Positions 17,280-25,708 of a stretch of 64,000 nucleotides of DNA are shown one piece after another; the stretch's first letter is position 1, and every line of letters starts with the position of its first letter. The notes under the pieces were generated by a model. The model saw nothing but the letters and a program-made list of their open reading frames with translations, searched no databases and was not told where the DNA came from. The stretch is taken from contig JALOTY010000013.1 of assembly GCA_025457665.1 (NCBI GenBank), forward strand, positions 1 through 64,000, in the 5' to 3' direction. Source of the DNA: Akkermansiaceae bacterium (lineage in GTDB: Bacteria; Verrucomicrobiota; Verrucomicrobiia; Verrucomicrobiales; Akkermansiaceae). Made by a program: the position numbers and the translations under genes.

Positions 17280-20137
17280 GGTTGTAGCGAAGCGGTGGGA
17301 CCTTCTTGTTTAATCGATGCCCCTCTCCCGGCCAAGGCCCGGCCGGTCGGGGAGTCCGCCATGGCCGCGAGTTCCGTCGGCGTCCCTACCGCCACCACCC
17401 GCCCGCCCCGACGACCTCCGCCCGGGCCGAGGTCGATGACATGGTCGGCCGCCCGGATGACGTCCAGATGATGCTCCACCACCAGCACGGTATGCCCCGC
17501 CTCCCGCAAGCTCCGGAAGGCGGTGAGCAGTCGCTCGACATCGCCAAAGTGCAGGCCGGTCGTCGGTTCATCGAAGAAGTAAAACGTATGCGGCGCCGCC
17601 GGCCGGGCCAGTTCGACGGCCAGTTTCAGCCGCTGCGCCTCGCCCCCGGAGAGAGTGTCCGCCGCCTGTCCCAGCCGCAGGTAGCCCAGGCCCAGATCCG
17701 CAATCACCCTGAGGATGGACGACAATTTCGGCACCGCCGCAAAGACCCCCGCCGCCTCGGCCACGGGCAGCTCCAGCACGTCCGCGATGTTCAGCCCCTT
17801 GAACGCCACTTCCAGCGTCTCGCGATTGAATCGCCTCCCGCCGCAGGCCCCGCAAGGCACCCAGGCGTCCGGCAGGAAATGCATTTCAATGCGCAATCGC
17901 CCCGCGCCCTCGCAGCGCTCACAGCGGCCACCGCGGGTGTTGAAACTGAACCGACCCGCCCCATACCCGCGCTGACGGGATAGCGGAAGCTTTGAAAACA
18001 GATCGCGAATCAGATCGAAGGCGCCGGTGAATGTCGCCGGATTCGAGCGCGGGCTGCGGCCGATGGGTGATTGATCGACGATCACCGCCTTGCCGATGTG
18101 TTCAAAGCCATCGATGCCATCATGCTCGCCCGGCCGTTCGGTCGACCCGTGGAAATGCCTCCTCATCGCCCGCATCAGGATGTCATCGGCCAGGGTCGAT
18201 TTCCCGCTCCCGCTGGGTCCGCAAAGGCAGGTGATGCCTCCCAGCGGGATGCGCACGTGGAGGTCGCGCAGGTTGTTTGCCCGCGCGCCACGAATGACCA
18301 ATTCGCGGCCCCACTCGAGGTCGGAGGGAAACGCGGCGGCAGCCCGGATCTGCGTCGGCCCGCGGCCGAGCCATTCTTTCGTCGGCGATCCCGGAACCGT
18401 GGCCATGGGGCCATTGGCCAGAAGATATCCGCCCTCACTGCCTGCTCCGGGGCCCAACTCCACCAGCCAATCCGCCGCGCGGATCACGGCCTCATCGTGT
18501 TCTACGACGATCACCGTATTTCCCCGGTCGCGCAGGTCCTTCAGCGCTGCCACCAGCCGCCCGGTGTCTTCGGCATGGAGGCCGATGCTGGGTTCATCGA
18601 GCACATACATCACCCCGGTGAGACCGATCCCCAACTGCGTCGCCAGCCGGATCCGCTGCGCCTCGCCGCCGGAGAGCGTTCCGCTCGCCCGGTCCAGGCC
18701 CAGATAGCCGAGCCCCACGCGGTCGAGAAATTCCAGTTTCTCCCGCAGTTCGGAAACCAGCCTGCCACAGACCGCCGCGCGATCCTCCGGCAGCCGGACT
18801 TCCCGCAACCACGCCAAGGCGTCCTCAACCGCCAACCCGCAGAAATCCTGGATGCCCAGCCATGAACTGCCCCCGATCTTCACCGCCAGCACTTCCGGCT
18901 TCAGTCTCCGGCCGCCGCAAGCCCGGCAGGGCCTGTCGGACATCACCCGTCCCACCCTCCTTCTCACCGCCTCGCTGCGGGCCTCGCGGAGCTTTCGTTC
19001 CGCCTCCACGCAGAGCCCTTCGTAACGTTTGATCTGCGGTTTCTTCTCCGCACCCACCTTCCATCCGGTTTCCAGCATGCCTCCGGAAAAGAGCAGGGAT
19101 TTCAAATTCTCCGGCAGTTCGGAGAAGGCCACGCCCGCGACGTCGAACATCCGCTCCATCGCCTCCGCCTCGCGCTTGAAAGCCTTTTCCCGCTGGGATT
19201 TCGGCTTCCACCAACCCTTCACGGCTTCATCCAAGGGCTTCGAAGGGTCATCGACCAAAAGGCCCGGATCGCAGAACCTTTCCGTCCCCAAGCCTTCACA
19301 AGCCGGACAGGCCCCGAGGTGGGAGTTGAAGGAGAAATGCCGGGGTGTCAGCTCACCGATCATGAATCCGGTGCGCGGATTCCGATAGCTGGTCTGAAAC
19401 GACCGCGTCTCCCAGCCCTCCGCACCGGGCCGCTGGACGAGGGCTTTCGATTCCGCGCCACAGATCCTCAAGGCCGTTTCCACGGAGTCCGCGATCCGCG
19501 ATTCCGCCCCGGCCCGCACGACCAGGCGGTCCACGACGACCTCCACTTCCTTCGCCCGCTCCGGCCAAGCGGCAGCCGCTTCATCCAAATCCAGCATTTC
19601 CCCATCCACCCTCACCCGCACAAATCCCTGCCGCTTGAGGTCCGCCGCCAGCCTCACTGCATCCCCCGCCTCCTCCCGCGGCACCGGTGCCAGCACCACC
19701 ACTTTCGTCCCCTCCTCTTCCGCCGACAAGGCCGCAACAATGTCCGCCGCTCCCATCTTTTCCAGCCTCTCGCCCGTCTCCGGATCATGCGGCGACCCCG
19801 CCGCCGCCCACAGCACCCGCAAGTGCTCGTAAATCTCCGTCGCCGTCGCCACGGTCGATCGCGGATTCAGCCCGCCGCTCCTTTGCTCGATGGCGATTGC
19901 CGGACTCAGGCCATCGATGCCATCGACGTCCGGTTTCTCCAGTTGATCCAGAAACTGGCGGGCGTAGGCCGAGAGCGACTCCACAAACCTCCTCTGCCCT
20001 TCGGCAAACAGCGTGTGAAAGGCCAGCGACGACTTGCCGCTGCCACTCGGACCCGTGACCACCACCAGTTGCTCCCGCGGAATCTCCAGATCGAGATTCC
20101 TCAAATTGTGCTGCCTTGCCCCTCGAATCCGGATCAC
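17276..20137 (-). CDS. uvrA: excinuclease ABC subunit A (UvrA)
   Basis: A 953-residue ATPase of nucleotide excision repair that recognises bulky DNA lesions with UvrB. Both ABC modules are complete: Walker [10 protein letters not shown] at residues 29-37 and GPSGSGKST around 620, two LSGGEAQR signatures, and D-loops near DEPSIGLH and DEPTTGLH. Zinc modules (CPACEG...CRACGG and CERCEG...CGACGG) are present. The segment that often carries HCPxCG early in UvrA reads HDPETG here. I chose GTG 20137, since ATG 20173 falls inside a (TTCAAAT)n tandem repeat that is a genomic spacer motif, not natural coding sequence. The gene overlaps an ECF sigma gene downstream by four bases. Confidence 0.9.
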   Translation of the reverse strand: MIRIRGARQHNLRNLDLEIPREQLVVVTGPSGSGKSSLAFHTLFAEGQRRFVESLSAYARQFLDQLEKPDVDGIDGLSPAIAIEQRSGGLNPRSTVATATEIYEHLRVLWAAAGSPHDPETGERLEKMGAADIVAALSAEEEGTKVVVLAPVPREEAGDAVRLAADLKRQGFVRVRVDGEMLDLDEAAAAWPERAKEVEVVVDRLVVRAGAESRIADSVETALRICGAESKALVQRPGAEGWETRSFQTSYRNPRTGFMIGELTPRHFSFNSHLGACPACEGLGTERFCDPGLLVDDPSKPLDEAVKGWWKPKSQREKAFKREAEAMERMFDVAGVAFSELPENLKSLLFSGGMLETGWKVGAEKKPQIKRYEGLCVEAERKLREARSEAVRRRVGRVMSDRPCRACGGRRLKPEVLAVKIGGSSWLGIQDFCGLAVEDALAWLREVRLPEDRAAVCGRLVSELREKLEFLDRVGLGYLGLDRASGTLSGGEAQRIRLATQLGIGLTGVMYVLDEPSIGLHAEDTGRLVAALKDLRDRGNTVIVVEHDEAVIRAADWLVELGPGAGSEGGYLLANGPMATVPGSPTKEWLGRGPTQIRAAAAFPSDLEWGRELVIRGARANNLRDLHVRIPLGGITCLCGPSGSGKSTLADDILMRAMRRHFHGSTERPGEHDGIDGFEHIGKAVIVDQSPIGRSPRSNPATFTGAFDLIRDLFSKLPLSRQRGYGAGRFSFNTRGGRCERCEGAGRLRIEMHFLPDAWVPCGACGGRRFNRETLEVAFKGLNIADVLELPVAEAAGVFAAVPKLSSILRVIADLGLGYLRLGQAADTLSGGEAQRLKLAVELARPAAPHTFYFFDEPTTGLHFGDVERLLTAFRSLREAGHTVLVVEHHLDVIRAADHVIDLGPGGGRRGGRVVAVGTPTELAAMADSPTGRALAGRGASIKQEGPTASLQP

Positions 20138-20154
20138 GCCGCCCAGAATCGATT

Positions 20155-20182
20155 TTCGAAGTTCAAATTTCAAATTTCAAAT
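20155..20182. repeat. heptanucleotide tandem repeat, TTCAAAT type
   Basis: Four consecutive seven-base units, TTCGAAG then TTCAAAT three times, lie in the short gap between the divergent uvrA and trpF starts. The same form (TTCCAAG) is repeated five times upstream of the Hsp70 gene. Confidence 0.8.
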
Positions 20183-20185
20183 CCG

Positions 20186-20833
20186 ATGCTTCCGCCCGTG
20201 ACCGCCGATTTCCTCCATCCCTCCTCCTGTTCGCTGAAAATCTGCGGTGTCACCCGGGAAACCGATGCCATCCAACTCGCCGAACTCGGCGTGCATGCCC
20301 TCGGTGCCAATTTCTGGCCACGCTCGAAACGTTTCCTCGATCCCGCCCACGCCGGATTTCTCAAAGACCTCGCCGGCCGCATCTATCGCGTCGGCGTCTT
20401 CGTCAATGCTGGCACCCACCAACCCCGGGAGCTTTTCGAGCTGGGACTCATCGATGCCGTGCAACTCCACGGCGATGAACCCGACTCCGACCTCCTCGCC
20501 CTCGCCGCCTCCGGCATTCCGCTCATCCGCTCGGCCACTTTGGAAAATGCCCGGGTCCCCGCAGGCAATGCCGCCCTGCTCCTCGATGCCCACGCCCCTG
20601 GAGTTTATGGCGGCACCGGCCAGACCATCGATTGGTCCGCCGCCGCCCGCTTCGTTCAGGAAAATCCCGCCCTGCCCGTGATCCTCGCCGGTGGCATCGT
20701 CCCGGAAAACGCCGCCATCGCCGTCCGCACGGTGAGGCCCTGCGCCATCGATATCGCATCCGGCGCGGAATCGGCCCCCGGCATCAAGGATTTCGACAAA
20801 GTCCGCGCGCTCCTCGCAGCTCTGGAGGGCTGA
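20186..20833 (+). CDS. trpF: phosphoribosylanthranilate isomerase
   Basis: A 215-residue TIM-barrel enzyme of tryptophan synthesis that converts phosphoribosylanthranilate to the carboxyphenylamino-deoxyribulose phosphate, the substrate of TrpC. The catalytic cysteine lies in KICG (C20), the VQLHGDE strand and the catalytic-Asp strand LLLDAH are present, and the phosphate-binding LAGGIVPEN and DIASGAE motifs are typical. ATG 20186 directly follows the heptamer repeat; no good ribosome binding site is visible. trpC is 33 kb away, so the trp genes are scattered. Confidence 0.92.
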   Translation: MLPPVTADFLHPSSCSLKICGVTRETDAIQLAELGVHALGANFWPRSKRFLDPAHAGFLKDLAGRIYRVGVFVNAGTHQPRELFELGLIDAVQLHGDEPDSDLLALAASGIPLIRSATLENARVPAGNAALLLDAHAPGVYGGTGQTIDWSAAARFVQENPALPVILAGGIVPENAAIAVRTVRPCAIDIASGAESAPGIKDFDKVRALLAALEG

Positions 20834-20848
20834 GGTGAAAATCGTCTT

Positions 20849-21460
20849 TCAGCCCGGATTTTCCTCAGGGTCCGCGGCGTAAACCACCTTCGTCTTCGCC
20901 CACTCGTCGCCGAGCCGACGCCCCTTCAGCGAGGTCGATTCGCGGTTCATCAGCAGGATCGCTTCGACGATGCCGAAAAACGGGATCAACAAAGCCGCAT
21001 TCCGCACCGCCCCCGTGGTCCAGTCGCCCGCCATCGGCGTGCCATCCAGTTTCACCACCTGCAAACGCATCGCCATCTTGCCGATGCTGCCGGACTTCAG
21101 GAAAGGAAACGAATCCCGGCCTAACAGATAGGCAATGCCTGCCACCCAGCCGAGTTTTTCCGCGAAGCCGGGCAGGATAAAAATCAGGGCCCACTGGATG
21201 CCCACCATCACGAGGATGTCGATGACTCCAGCCAACAAGCGCGGGTTGATCTCCGCCACTGTCCCTGCTTTCGACCCTTCGTCCTCCGGGGCATCAGGCA
21301 GGGTCTTCACGTTCAGGTTCGCAGAAGCCGGATTTCCCGACTCCGTCTTCGGGTGGAAAAGCGACTCATCCACCGGCGGTGGTGGCGGCGGCGGGGCCAG
21401 ACTCGGTGGCGGCGGGCTGGGGCGCGGCATCGGCGGCGGGCTGTCGTTTTCCTCAGTCAT
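20849..21460 (-). CDS. RDD-family membrane protein
   Basis: A 203-residue protein with a Pro-rich disordered N-terminus (about 1-70), then an RDD domain: LLAGVIDILVMVGIQWALIF, a second hydrophobic segment at GWVAGIAYLLGRDSFPF, the SIGKMAMRLQVVKLDG motif that defines the family, and a last helix in AALLIPFFGIVEAILLM. RDD proteins are small inner-membrane proteins, some linked to ion transport; this one's role is unknown. It is convergent with trpF. Confidence 0.85.
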   Translation of the reverse strand: MTEENDSPPPMPRPSPPPPSLAPPPPPPPVDESLFHPKTESGNPASANLNVKTLPDAPEDEGSKAGTVAEINPRLLAGVIDILVMVGIQWALIFILPGFAEKLGWVAGIAYLLGRDSFPFLKSGSIGKMAMRLQVVKLDGTPMAGDWTTGAVRNAALLIPFFGIVEAILLMNRESTSLKGRRLGDEWAKTKVVYAADPEENPG

Positions 21461-21492
21461 TGCCCAGCCCTTATCTCATCGATTCCCCACAA

Positions 21493-22458
21493 TCAATCCC
21501 GCATGTCCTCGAAGACACGATGCGAGAAATACCTTTCCATCCGATCGGGAAACACCGTCACCACCTGGGCGTCCGCCCCATAACGGCGTTTGGCATCGAT
21601 CGCCGCCGCCAGATTCAGTCCCGAACTCGGCCCCACGGGAAATCCCCGTTTCCACAGCCAGCGCGTCCATGCCAGGCAATCCTCTTCCGCCACCCGCCAT
21701 TCCTCCAGTCGCGACCCCATGCGGCCACTCCAGTCCGCATAAAGCTCGGACAGCCCCTCGACCACCCCCGGCACCTCCTTGCTGAAGGCCAGGCTGCAGC
21801 ACTCCACATTGTCGCCGTAAATCCTTCCCCCACAAGGGATCGCCGCCACCGCCCGGGCCTCGCAGCCCGCTTCTTCGAAAGCTTCCCACAGCCCCCTCAA
21901 GGTCCCCCCCGTCCCGACCCCGCTCACCACCACATCCACGCAGCCGCCTTCCATTTGCGCGAGAATCTCCGGGCCTGTCGCCAGGCGGTGCGCCTCGGCA
22001 TTGTCCGGATTCGCAAACTGCCGGGCCGCAAACCACCCGCGTTCGGCCGCAGTCTCCGCCGCCACCCGCATGACCTCAGCCATGCCGCCCGACACCCTCA
22101 CCACCTCCGCCCCATACGCCCGCATCATCAGGCCCCGCTCGGCCGTCGCCGTGTCCGGGATGTAGGCCACGAATTTCAGCCCCATCTGAGCACAGGCCAA
22201 GGCCAGCGCAATGCTGGTCGAGCCGCTCGATGCCTCCACCACGGTATCCCCGGCCTTCACTTCTCCACGCCGCCAGGCCTTTTCGAGGATGTGCCGGGCG
22301 ATCCGGTCTTTCGTCGATCCGCTCGGGTTCATGAACTCCAGCTTGCACCAGATTTCCCCGCAGTCGTCGTCCACCCTCACCGGCACCAGGGGAGTCGGCG
22401 GGACCTGCCGGATAAAGCGGCCCGCCGTTCCCAAGACCCTGGTCGATGCGTTCGTCAT
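21493..22458 (-). CDS. cysteine synthase family PLP enzyme
   Basis: A 321-residue pyridoxal-phosphate enzyme of fold type II. The PLP lysine is K50 in NPSGSTKDR, the substrate-binding loop is EASSGSTSIALA, and a phosphate-binding Gly-rich loop SGVGTGGTLRGL and the later GPSSGLN are present, so it looks active. It would make cysteine from O-acetylserine or act on a related beta-replacement substrate; the family includes cystathionine beta-synthase-like and CysK/CysM members, which I cannot separate by eye. Its start lies at the left boundary of the 18-kb element, and a relic of the same start sits at the right boundary (see findings). Confidence 0.88.
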   Translation of the reverse strand: MTNASTRVLGTAGRFIRQVPPTPLVPVRVDDDCGEIWCKLEFMNPSGSTKDRIARHILEKAWRRGEVKAGDTVVEASSGSTSIALALACAQMGLKFVAYIPDTATAERGLMMRAYGAEVVRVSGGMAEVMRVAAETAAERGWFAARQFANPDNAEAHRLATGPEILAQMEGGCVDVVVSGVGTGGTLRGLWEAFEEAGCEARAVAAIPCGGRIYGDNVECCSLAFSKEVPGVVEGLSELYADWSGRMGSRLEEWRVAEEDCLAWTRWLWKRGFPVGPSSGLNLAAAIDAKRRYGADAQVVTVFPDRMERYFSHRVFEDMRD

Positions 22459-22462
22459 CCCA

Positions 22463-22546
22463 CCAGCCCACCGCCGCTCAGCCCGCAGGCCAAGCAGGAA
22501 ATGGAAACCCAGCGGAAAGCCGACCCAAGCGCCGATTTTCAGTCAG
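22463..22546. repeat. 84-bp direct repeat, left copy (attL-like)
   Basis: Identical to 40875-40958. The gene-side neighbour on the left is the start of the cysteine synthase gene. On the element side the similarity continues imperfectly: on the minus strand the sequence there reads E-K-G-D-G-P-D-stop against E-K-G-D-E-A-D-stop of the intact VWA gene. Short reading frames inside the repeat are not likely genes. Confidence 0.9.
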
Positions 22547-22959
22547 GTCCATCGCCCTTTTCCAGTGCTTTCCACGACCGGAATTACCGGGAAATACGGT
22601 CAACCTTCGCCATCCAGTGGACAGACCAAAGCAAAGAGCGCTTCCCATCAAGGTCGTGATGTATAAACGTTGGCATGGGATGTGCGCTCTGCATTCTTTA
22701 GGCGTCAAAGAAAAGCGCAGGCCACCAGCCCCTCAGAAGTCAAAATATCCTCACAAAACCAATGCCGCTTCTGGCGATTTTTCTCACTTTTCTAGTTTTA
22801 TTTTGATTCTTATGTGGAATTTCTTCATCTCCCTAAGGGACCCAAGGGGCGCCACGGAATCTGAATTCCGTCAACTCCTTAGATCATAAATTTTCCGTAA
22901 AGGTGAAGAAACCTCAGCATGGCGCAGCTCGGCGCTCCTGGTTTTGGAATGCCCGCGAG
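22547..22959. other. element left end, non-coding, with palindrome
   Basis: About 410 bases between the left repeat and the integrase stop codon. I see no gene. It holds a perfect palindromic-type site at 22853-22871 (arms ACGGAAT and ATTCCGT, four-base centre) that recurs inverted at 23951-23969 on the other side of the integrase gene. Confidence 0.6.
22853..22871. repeat. 19-bp inverted repeat, integrase 3' flank
   Basis: The exact reverse complement of 23951-23969. Each copy is itself an imperfect palindrome with seven-base arms and a four-base centre, the form of a recombinase- or regulator-binding site. It may instead be a hairpin near the end of the integrase transcript. Confidence 0.75.
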
Positions 22960-23907
22960 TCAGCAACCGTGCGGCAGGTGATCGAGCGGGCTGGGGGTCC
23001 GGAGAAGACGAGCCGGTGAGACATGGGTGTACACCATCGTAGAGTTCAGGCTTTTGTGGCCCAGAAGTTCCTGAATGGTTCGGATATCGGTGCCGTTTTC
23101 CAGGTGATGGGTCGCGAAAGAGTGCCGCAGTGCATGGCTGGCCACCCCGCTTGGTAGACCGACTTTCCGTGCCACTCGGGAAATAGCGTGTTGAAAAGTC
23201 GCCTTGTGAATGTGTCCGGTGGGGCGATGGAGTGTCGTGCGGCCGGGAAAGATCCAGAAATCTGCCTTCACGCGGGAACCGTCCCCCTGGATACCCGGCC
23301 ATTGCGGCCGGGCCACAAGGCTTCTCCAGATGGCCTCGGATTCCGGAATGAAGTTCGAGAGCGCGCGTGCGCAGGCATGGGCGAGGGGGAGCACCCTTTG
23401 ACGGTTCCCCTTGCCGTAGCGGACCGTGATGATGCGGGAGACCAAATCCAAATCCCGAAAACGGAGAGCTACGGCCTCACCGATGCGAAGTCCGGAACCA
23501 TAAAGAAGCTGAGCGATGACACGATCGCGCTCCTTCAATCCATCGAGAAGGGCTCCGACCTCACGATGAGAGCAGATCCGCGGCAACTTCTCCGATCTCC
23601 GTTTCAAGGGGTAGCCCCAATCGGGTGCCAGGCGTTTTTCAAAGCGGCAGAGAAGCTCCAGAGCGGCGCGCGCCTGGATCTGACTCGAAACCGAAAGCCT
23701 ATGACGAAGGGCGTAGTCTTCGATGAAATCGACCTCGCTCCGCTTCGTTAGATTCTGATAAAATGATGATAAAGTATAACGGCGAATCCATAATAGATAA
23801 CTCCGCGTGGTTTCTTTGGAGTAGGCCAGAACCGCAGCAAATCTCTCGATGTTCGCAAGGAGGTCGTGCTGCAAATCGAGACCTTTGAGGGTGGTGGATT
23901 TATACAT
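22960..23907 (-). CDS. integron-integrase-like tyrosine recombinase
   Basis: A 315-residue tyrosine recombinase with an N-terminal SAM-like core-binding domain (about 15-95) and a catalytic domain carrying all six residues: R141, K166, H258, R261, H284 and nucleophile Y293. The C-terminal signature HALRHSFATHHLENGTDIRTIQ and LLGHKSLNSTMVYTHV, and an extra segment at about 185-235 that includes FWIFPGR and a basic His-rich run, align with IntI-type integrases rather than XerC/D. The extra segment is shorter than in IntI1. I chose ATG 23907; an upstream in-frame ATG at 24051 would read through the palindrome. It likely catalyses integration and excision of the surrounding element. Confidence 0.85.
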   Translation of the reverse strand: MYKSTTLKGLDLQHDLLANIERFAAVLAYSKETTRSYLLWIRRYTLSSFYQNLTKRSEVDFIEDYALRHRLSVSSQIQARAALELLCRFEKRLAPDWGYPLKRRSEKLPRICSHREVGALLDGLKERDRVIAQLLYGSGLRIGEAVALRFRDLDLVSRIITVRYGKGNRQRVLPLAHACARALSNFIPESEAIWRSLVARPQWPGIQGDGSRVKADFWIFPGRTTLHRPTGHIHKATFQHAISRVARKVGLPSGVASHALRHSFATHHLENGTDIRTIQELLGHKSLNSTMVYTHVSPARLLRTPSPLDHLPHGC

Positions 23908-23950
23908 TGTGAGCAAATTGATGGCAGTTTCGAAGGTGCGAATGGAAACC

Positions 23951-23969
23951 ACGGAATTCAGATTCCGTG
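23951..23969. repeat. 19-bp inverted repeat, integrase 5' flank
   Basis: Matches 22853-22871 in reverse complement. It lies about 45 bases upstream of the chosen integrase start, where it could act as an operator or accessory binding site for the recombinase. Confidence 0.75.
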
Positions 23970-24273
23970 AGATGTCCTCGGCGGGTTCGTTAACCAATGC
24001 CGGAAGGAATACACAAACGTTTTGCAAGCGCGGCCATTGATCCGCCTTCAACGGGTTGTGCTCCCAGCCGAGAGCTGAGGGAATCGAACTTTACCTTGAA
24101 GCCGACGATCAGCCCGTATCTTCCTTGGATCGGCGCGAAAGGGTATCGACTTCTCACGGCAAAGCCCGAAGGGCGAGCGCTTCTTCTCTCTTCTCTTTTT
24201 GTTATTTCCTCCTGTGTGTTTGGAGGGTGTGTCGATTCTACCCGCACTAGGACAGTGTGGTGTAGGGTGAACG

Positions 24274-24340
24274 GCTGGCGGGGACGTAGCCAATCACCTG
24301 CGCCGGGGGGCGTGGGCGGCTACACAAAATCCCCGCCAGC
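24274..24340. repeat. long imperfect palindrome I
   Basis: Outer arms of 11 bases (GCTGGCGGGGA at 24274-24284, TCCCCGCCAGC at 24330-24340) and inner arms of six (GTAGCC at 24286-24291, GGCTAC at 24318-24323) with unpaired bases on the right side. It looks like a REP/MITE-type or recombination hairpin. Confidence 0.75.
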
Positions 24341-24431
24341 TATCTCCCCTTTCCTTCTTGCGCCCTTCGCCAAACGCGATGCCGATCATTCACCCGCGAT
24401 TAAGTCATCGGCAATGCTCTCGGATTCCTGC

Positions 24432-24509
24432 CTTCGTCCGCCCTCCATTGACTCACCTTCACGGGGACCAGTAAGGGGGTCCAGCCGGTCAGGGGCGGGG
24501 CGGACGAAG
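24432..24509. repeat. long imperfect palindrome II
   Basis: Twelve-base perfect arms (CTTCGTCCGCCC at 24432-24443 and its complement at 24498-24509) enclose a smaller hairpin around GGACC/GGTCC. It lies about 90 bases after palindrome I. Confidence 0.75.
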
Positions 24510-24609
24510 ACAGAAATTCATCCGACCCCGCGGACTTGGGGCGAAAATAGCCAGGGATTCTAGCCATTCGCGATTCAGTTATCGAAAGTAAAGAAGCACG
24601 GATCCCCCC

Positions 24610-24891
24610 ATGAGAACACCACCTATCGATCATGACGATGGAATTTGGCAACCGGCATCCCGGAAGATGCATCTTGTTTTCGCGATGCTCACGATCCTTT
24701 CCTTTTCTCTCTGGATCGCCGGATTCAGTTATCTCTGGAGGTCCTTTCATCATTCTCATCCCAAGCACAGCGGACCGACCTCTGGATCATTGATTATTGA
24801 TCACGATCCTGGTGAGCCAAGTCATCCGACCCTCTCCGGCGCTACGCGAGATTCGGTTTCTCATTCTCCTGCTAATCCAAGCACCCCATGA
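24610..24891 (+). CDS. small membrane protein coupled to a PEP-CTERM gene
   Basis: A 93-residue protein with one membrane helix (about residues 22-42, LVFAMLTILSFSLWIAGFSYLW) and a His/Ser/Pro-rich tail. Its stop codon overlaps the next start by four bases (ATGA, 24888-24891), which supports its being a real translated frame. I recognise no family. Confidence 0.55.
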   Translation: MRTPPIDHDDGIWQPASRKMHLVFAMLTILSFSLWIAGFSYLWRSFHHSHPKHSGPTSGSLIIDHDPGEPSHPTLSGATRDSVSHSPANPSTP

Positions 24892-25646
24892 ACACCAACA
24901 ATACACCAAACATGAAACCAAGACAAAAGATGGCACCCGCCTTGGGTGTGGGATTTCTCCTGGCAATCGCGGGAAATACCCATGCACAGACCACCACCTG
25001 GTATGGCGTCAATAACAATGCCGCCGCGGCCGGCGCCACCGGCATCGATGCCGTCAGCCTCATTGCGAATACCAGTTGGCACGATGCCAACATGAGCGAA
25101 GCCAGCCCGAACCTCGTCTCAGGGAACGACCTGACGACTCAAGTCCGCGGAACCAAAACCGGCATCGGTGCCGTGCTCCAAGTGGCAAGCGTTTTTCGCT
25201 GGGATGGCCTCAATATCACGGACAGCGTTTCCAGCGCCAGCTACTTCTTCAATGTGGAGTTCCTCCAGGGAGGAGCAAACACCTACTACATTACACCGAT
25301 CGCCCCGGGAGCCGGTGCTTGGGATGAGGATACCGCCACTTGGGGAAATCTGGATCCTTTCATCGACTACTCCGCCACCACCGGCGGGTTCACCGTCAGC
25401 TCCACTGGCTGGATGAGCCTCGATGTGACCAGTCTCATGGAAGACTACCGCCTCGGCAACAATGCGGGCTTCGCCATGGTTCGCGATGTGAATGTGACCT
25501 CGGGCCAAGCACCCTATTTCACCCAATACACCTCCGAGGCTCTCCCGACCCAAACCCCTGGTCTGAGCATCACCACGGTGCCCGAACCTTCGGTTGCTCT
25601 CCTGGGTGGCTTGAGTGCCATGCTTCTCTTCCGCCGCCGTCGCTAA
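24888..25646 (+). CDS. PEP-CTERM protein with DNRLRE/CBM96-like domain
   Basis: A 252-residue exported protein. After a signal peptide (about 12-35) comes a beta-rich domain with the pattern of DNRLRE or CBM96-like modules: spaced Trp residues, NVEF, AWDEDTATWGN and STGWMSLDVTSLMEDYRLGNNAGFAM. The C-terminus is a PEP-CTERM signal, VPEPSVALLGGLSAMLLFRRRR. It is presumably exported and sorted by an exosortase and may bind polysaccharide. It is the first large cargo gene after the integrase region. Confidence 0.82.
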   Translation: MNTNNTPNMKPRQKMAPALGVGFLLAIAGNTHAQTTTWYGVNNNAAAAGATGIDAVSLIANTSWHDANMSEASPNLVSGNDLTTQVRGTKTGIGAVLQVASVFRWDGLNITDSVSSASYFFNVEFLQGGANTYYITPIAPGAGAWDEDTATWGNLDPFIDYSATTGGFTVSSTGWMSLDVTSLMEDYRLGNNAGFAMVRDVNVTSGQAPYFTQYTSEALPTQTPGLSITTVPEPSVALLGGLSAMLLFRRRR

Positions 25647-25708
25647 AACTCACTCAAAGGACCAAAGAAATCACATAGCCTCAAATCACGAACCTTCATT
25701 TCATTCTT

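Larger units (their letters stand above)
23908..24609. other. element region upstream of the integrase, no gene, two long palindromes
   Basis: About 700 bases without a confident gene. It includes a 19-bp inverted repeat (23951-23969), and imperfect palindromes at 24274-24340 and 24432-24509. This is where an integron would carry its attI and first cassette site, but neither palindrome has the GTTRRRY/RYYYAAC core of attC. Confidence 0.6.

Noticed and set aside
22463..22546. 84-bp repeat as a fragment of tRNA, tmRNA or SRP RNA, common integration targets
   Set aside because: I find no T-loop GTTCGAATC, no CCA end and no SRP GGAAG motif; the flanks are protein-coding relics instead.
22446..22889. 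Open frame across the left repeat, with a partner frame in the right repeat sharing a peptide
   Set aside because: The shared peptide is only the translation of the 84-bp repeat, which lies between the minus-strand VWA and cysteine synthase genes; no start signal or conserved product.
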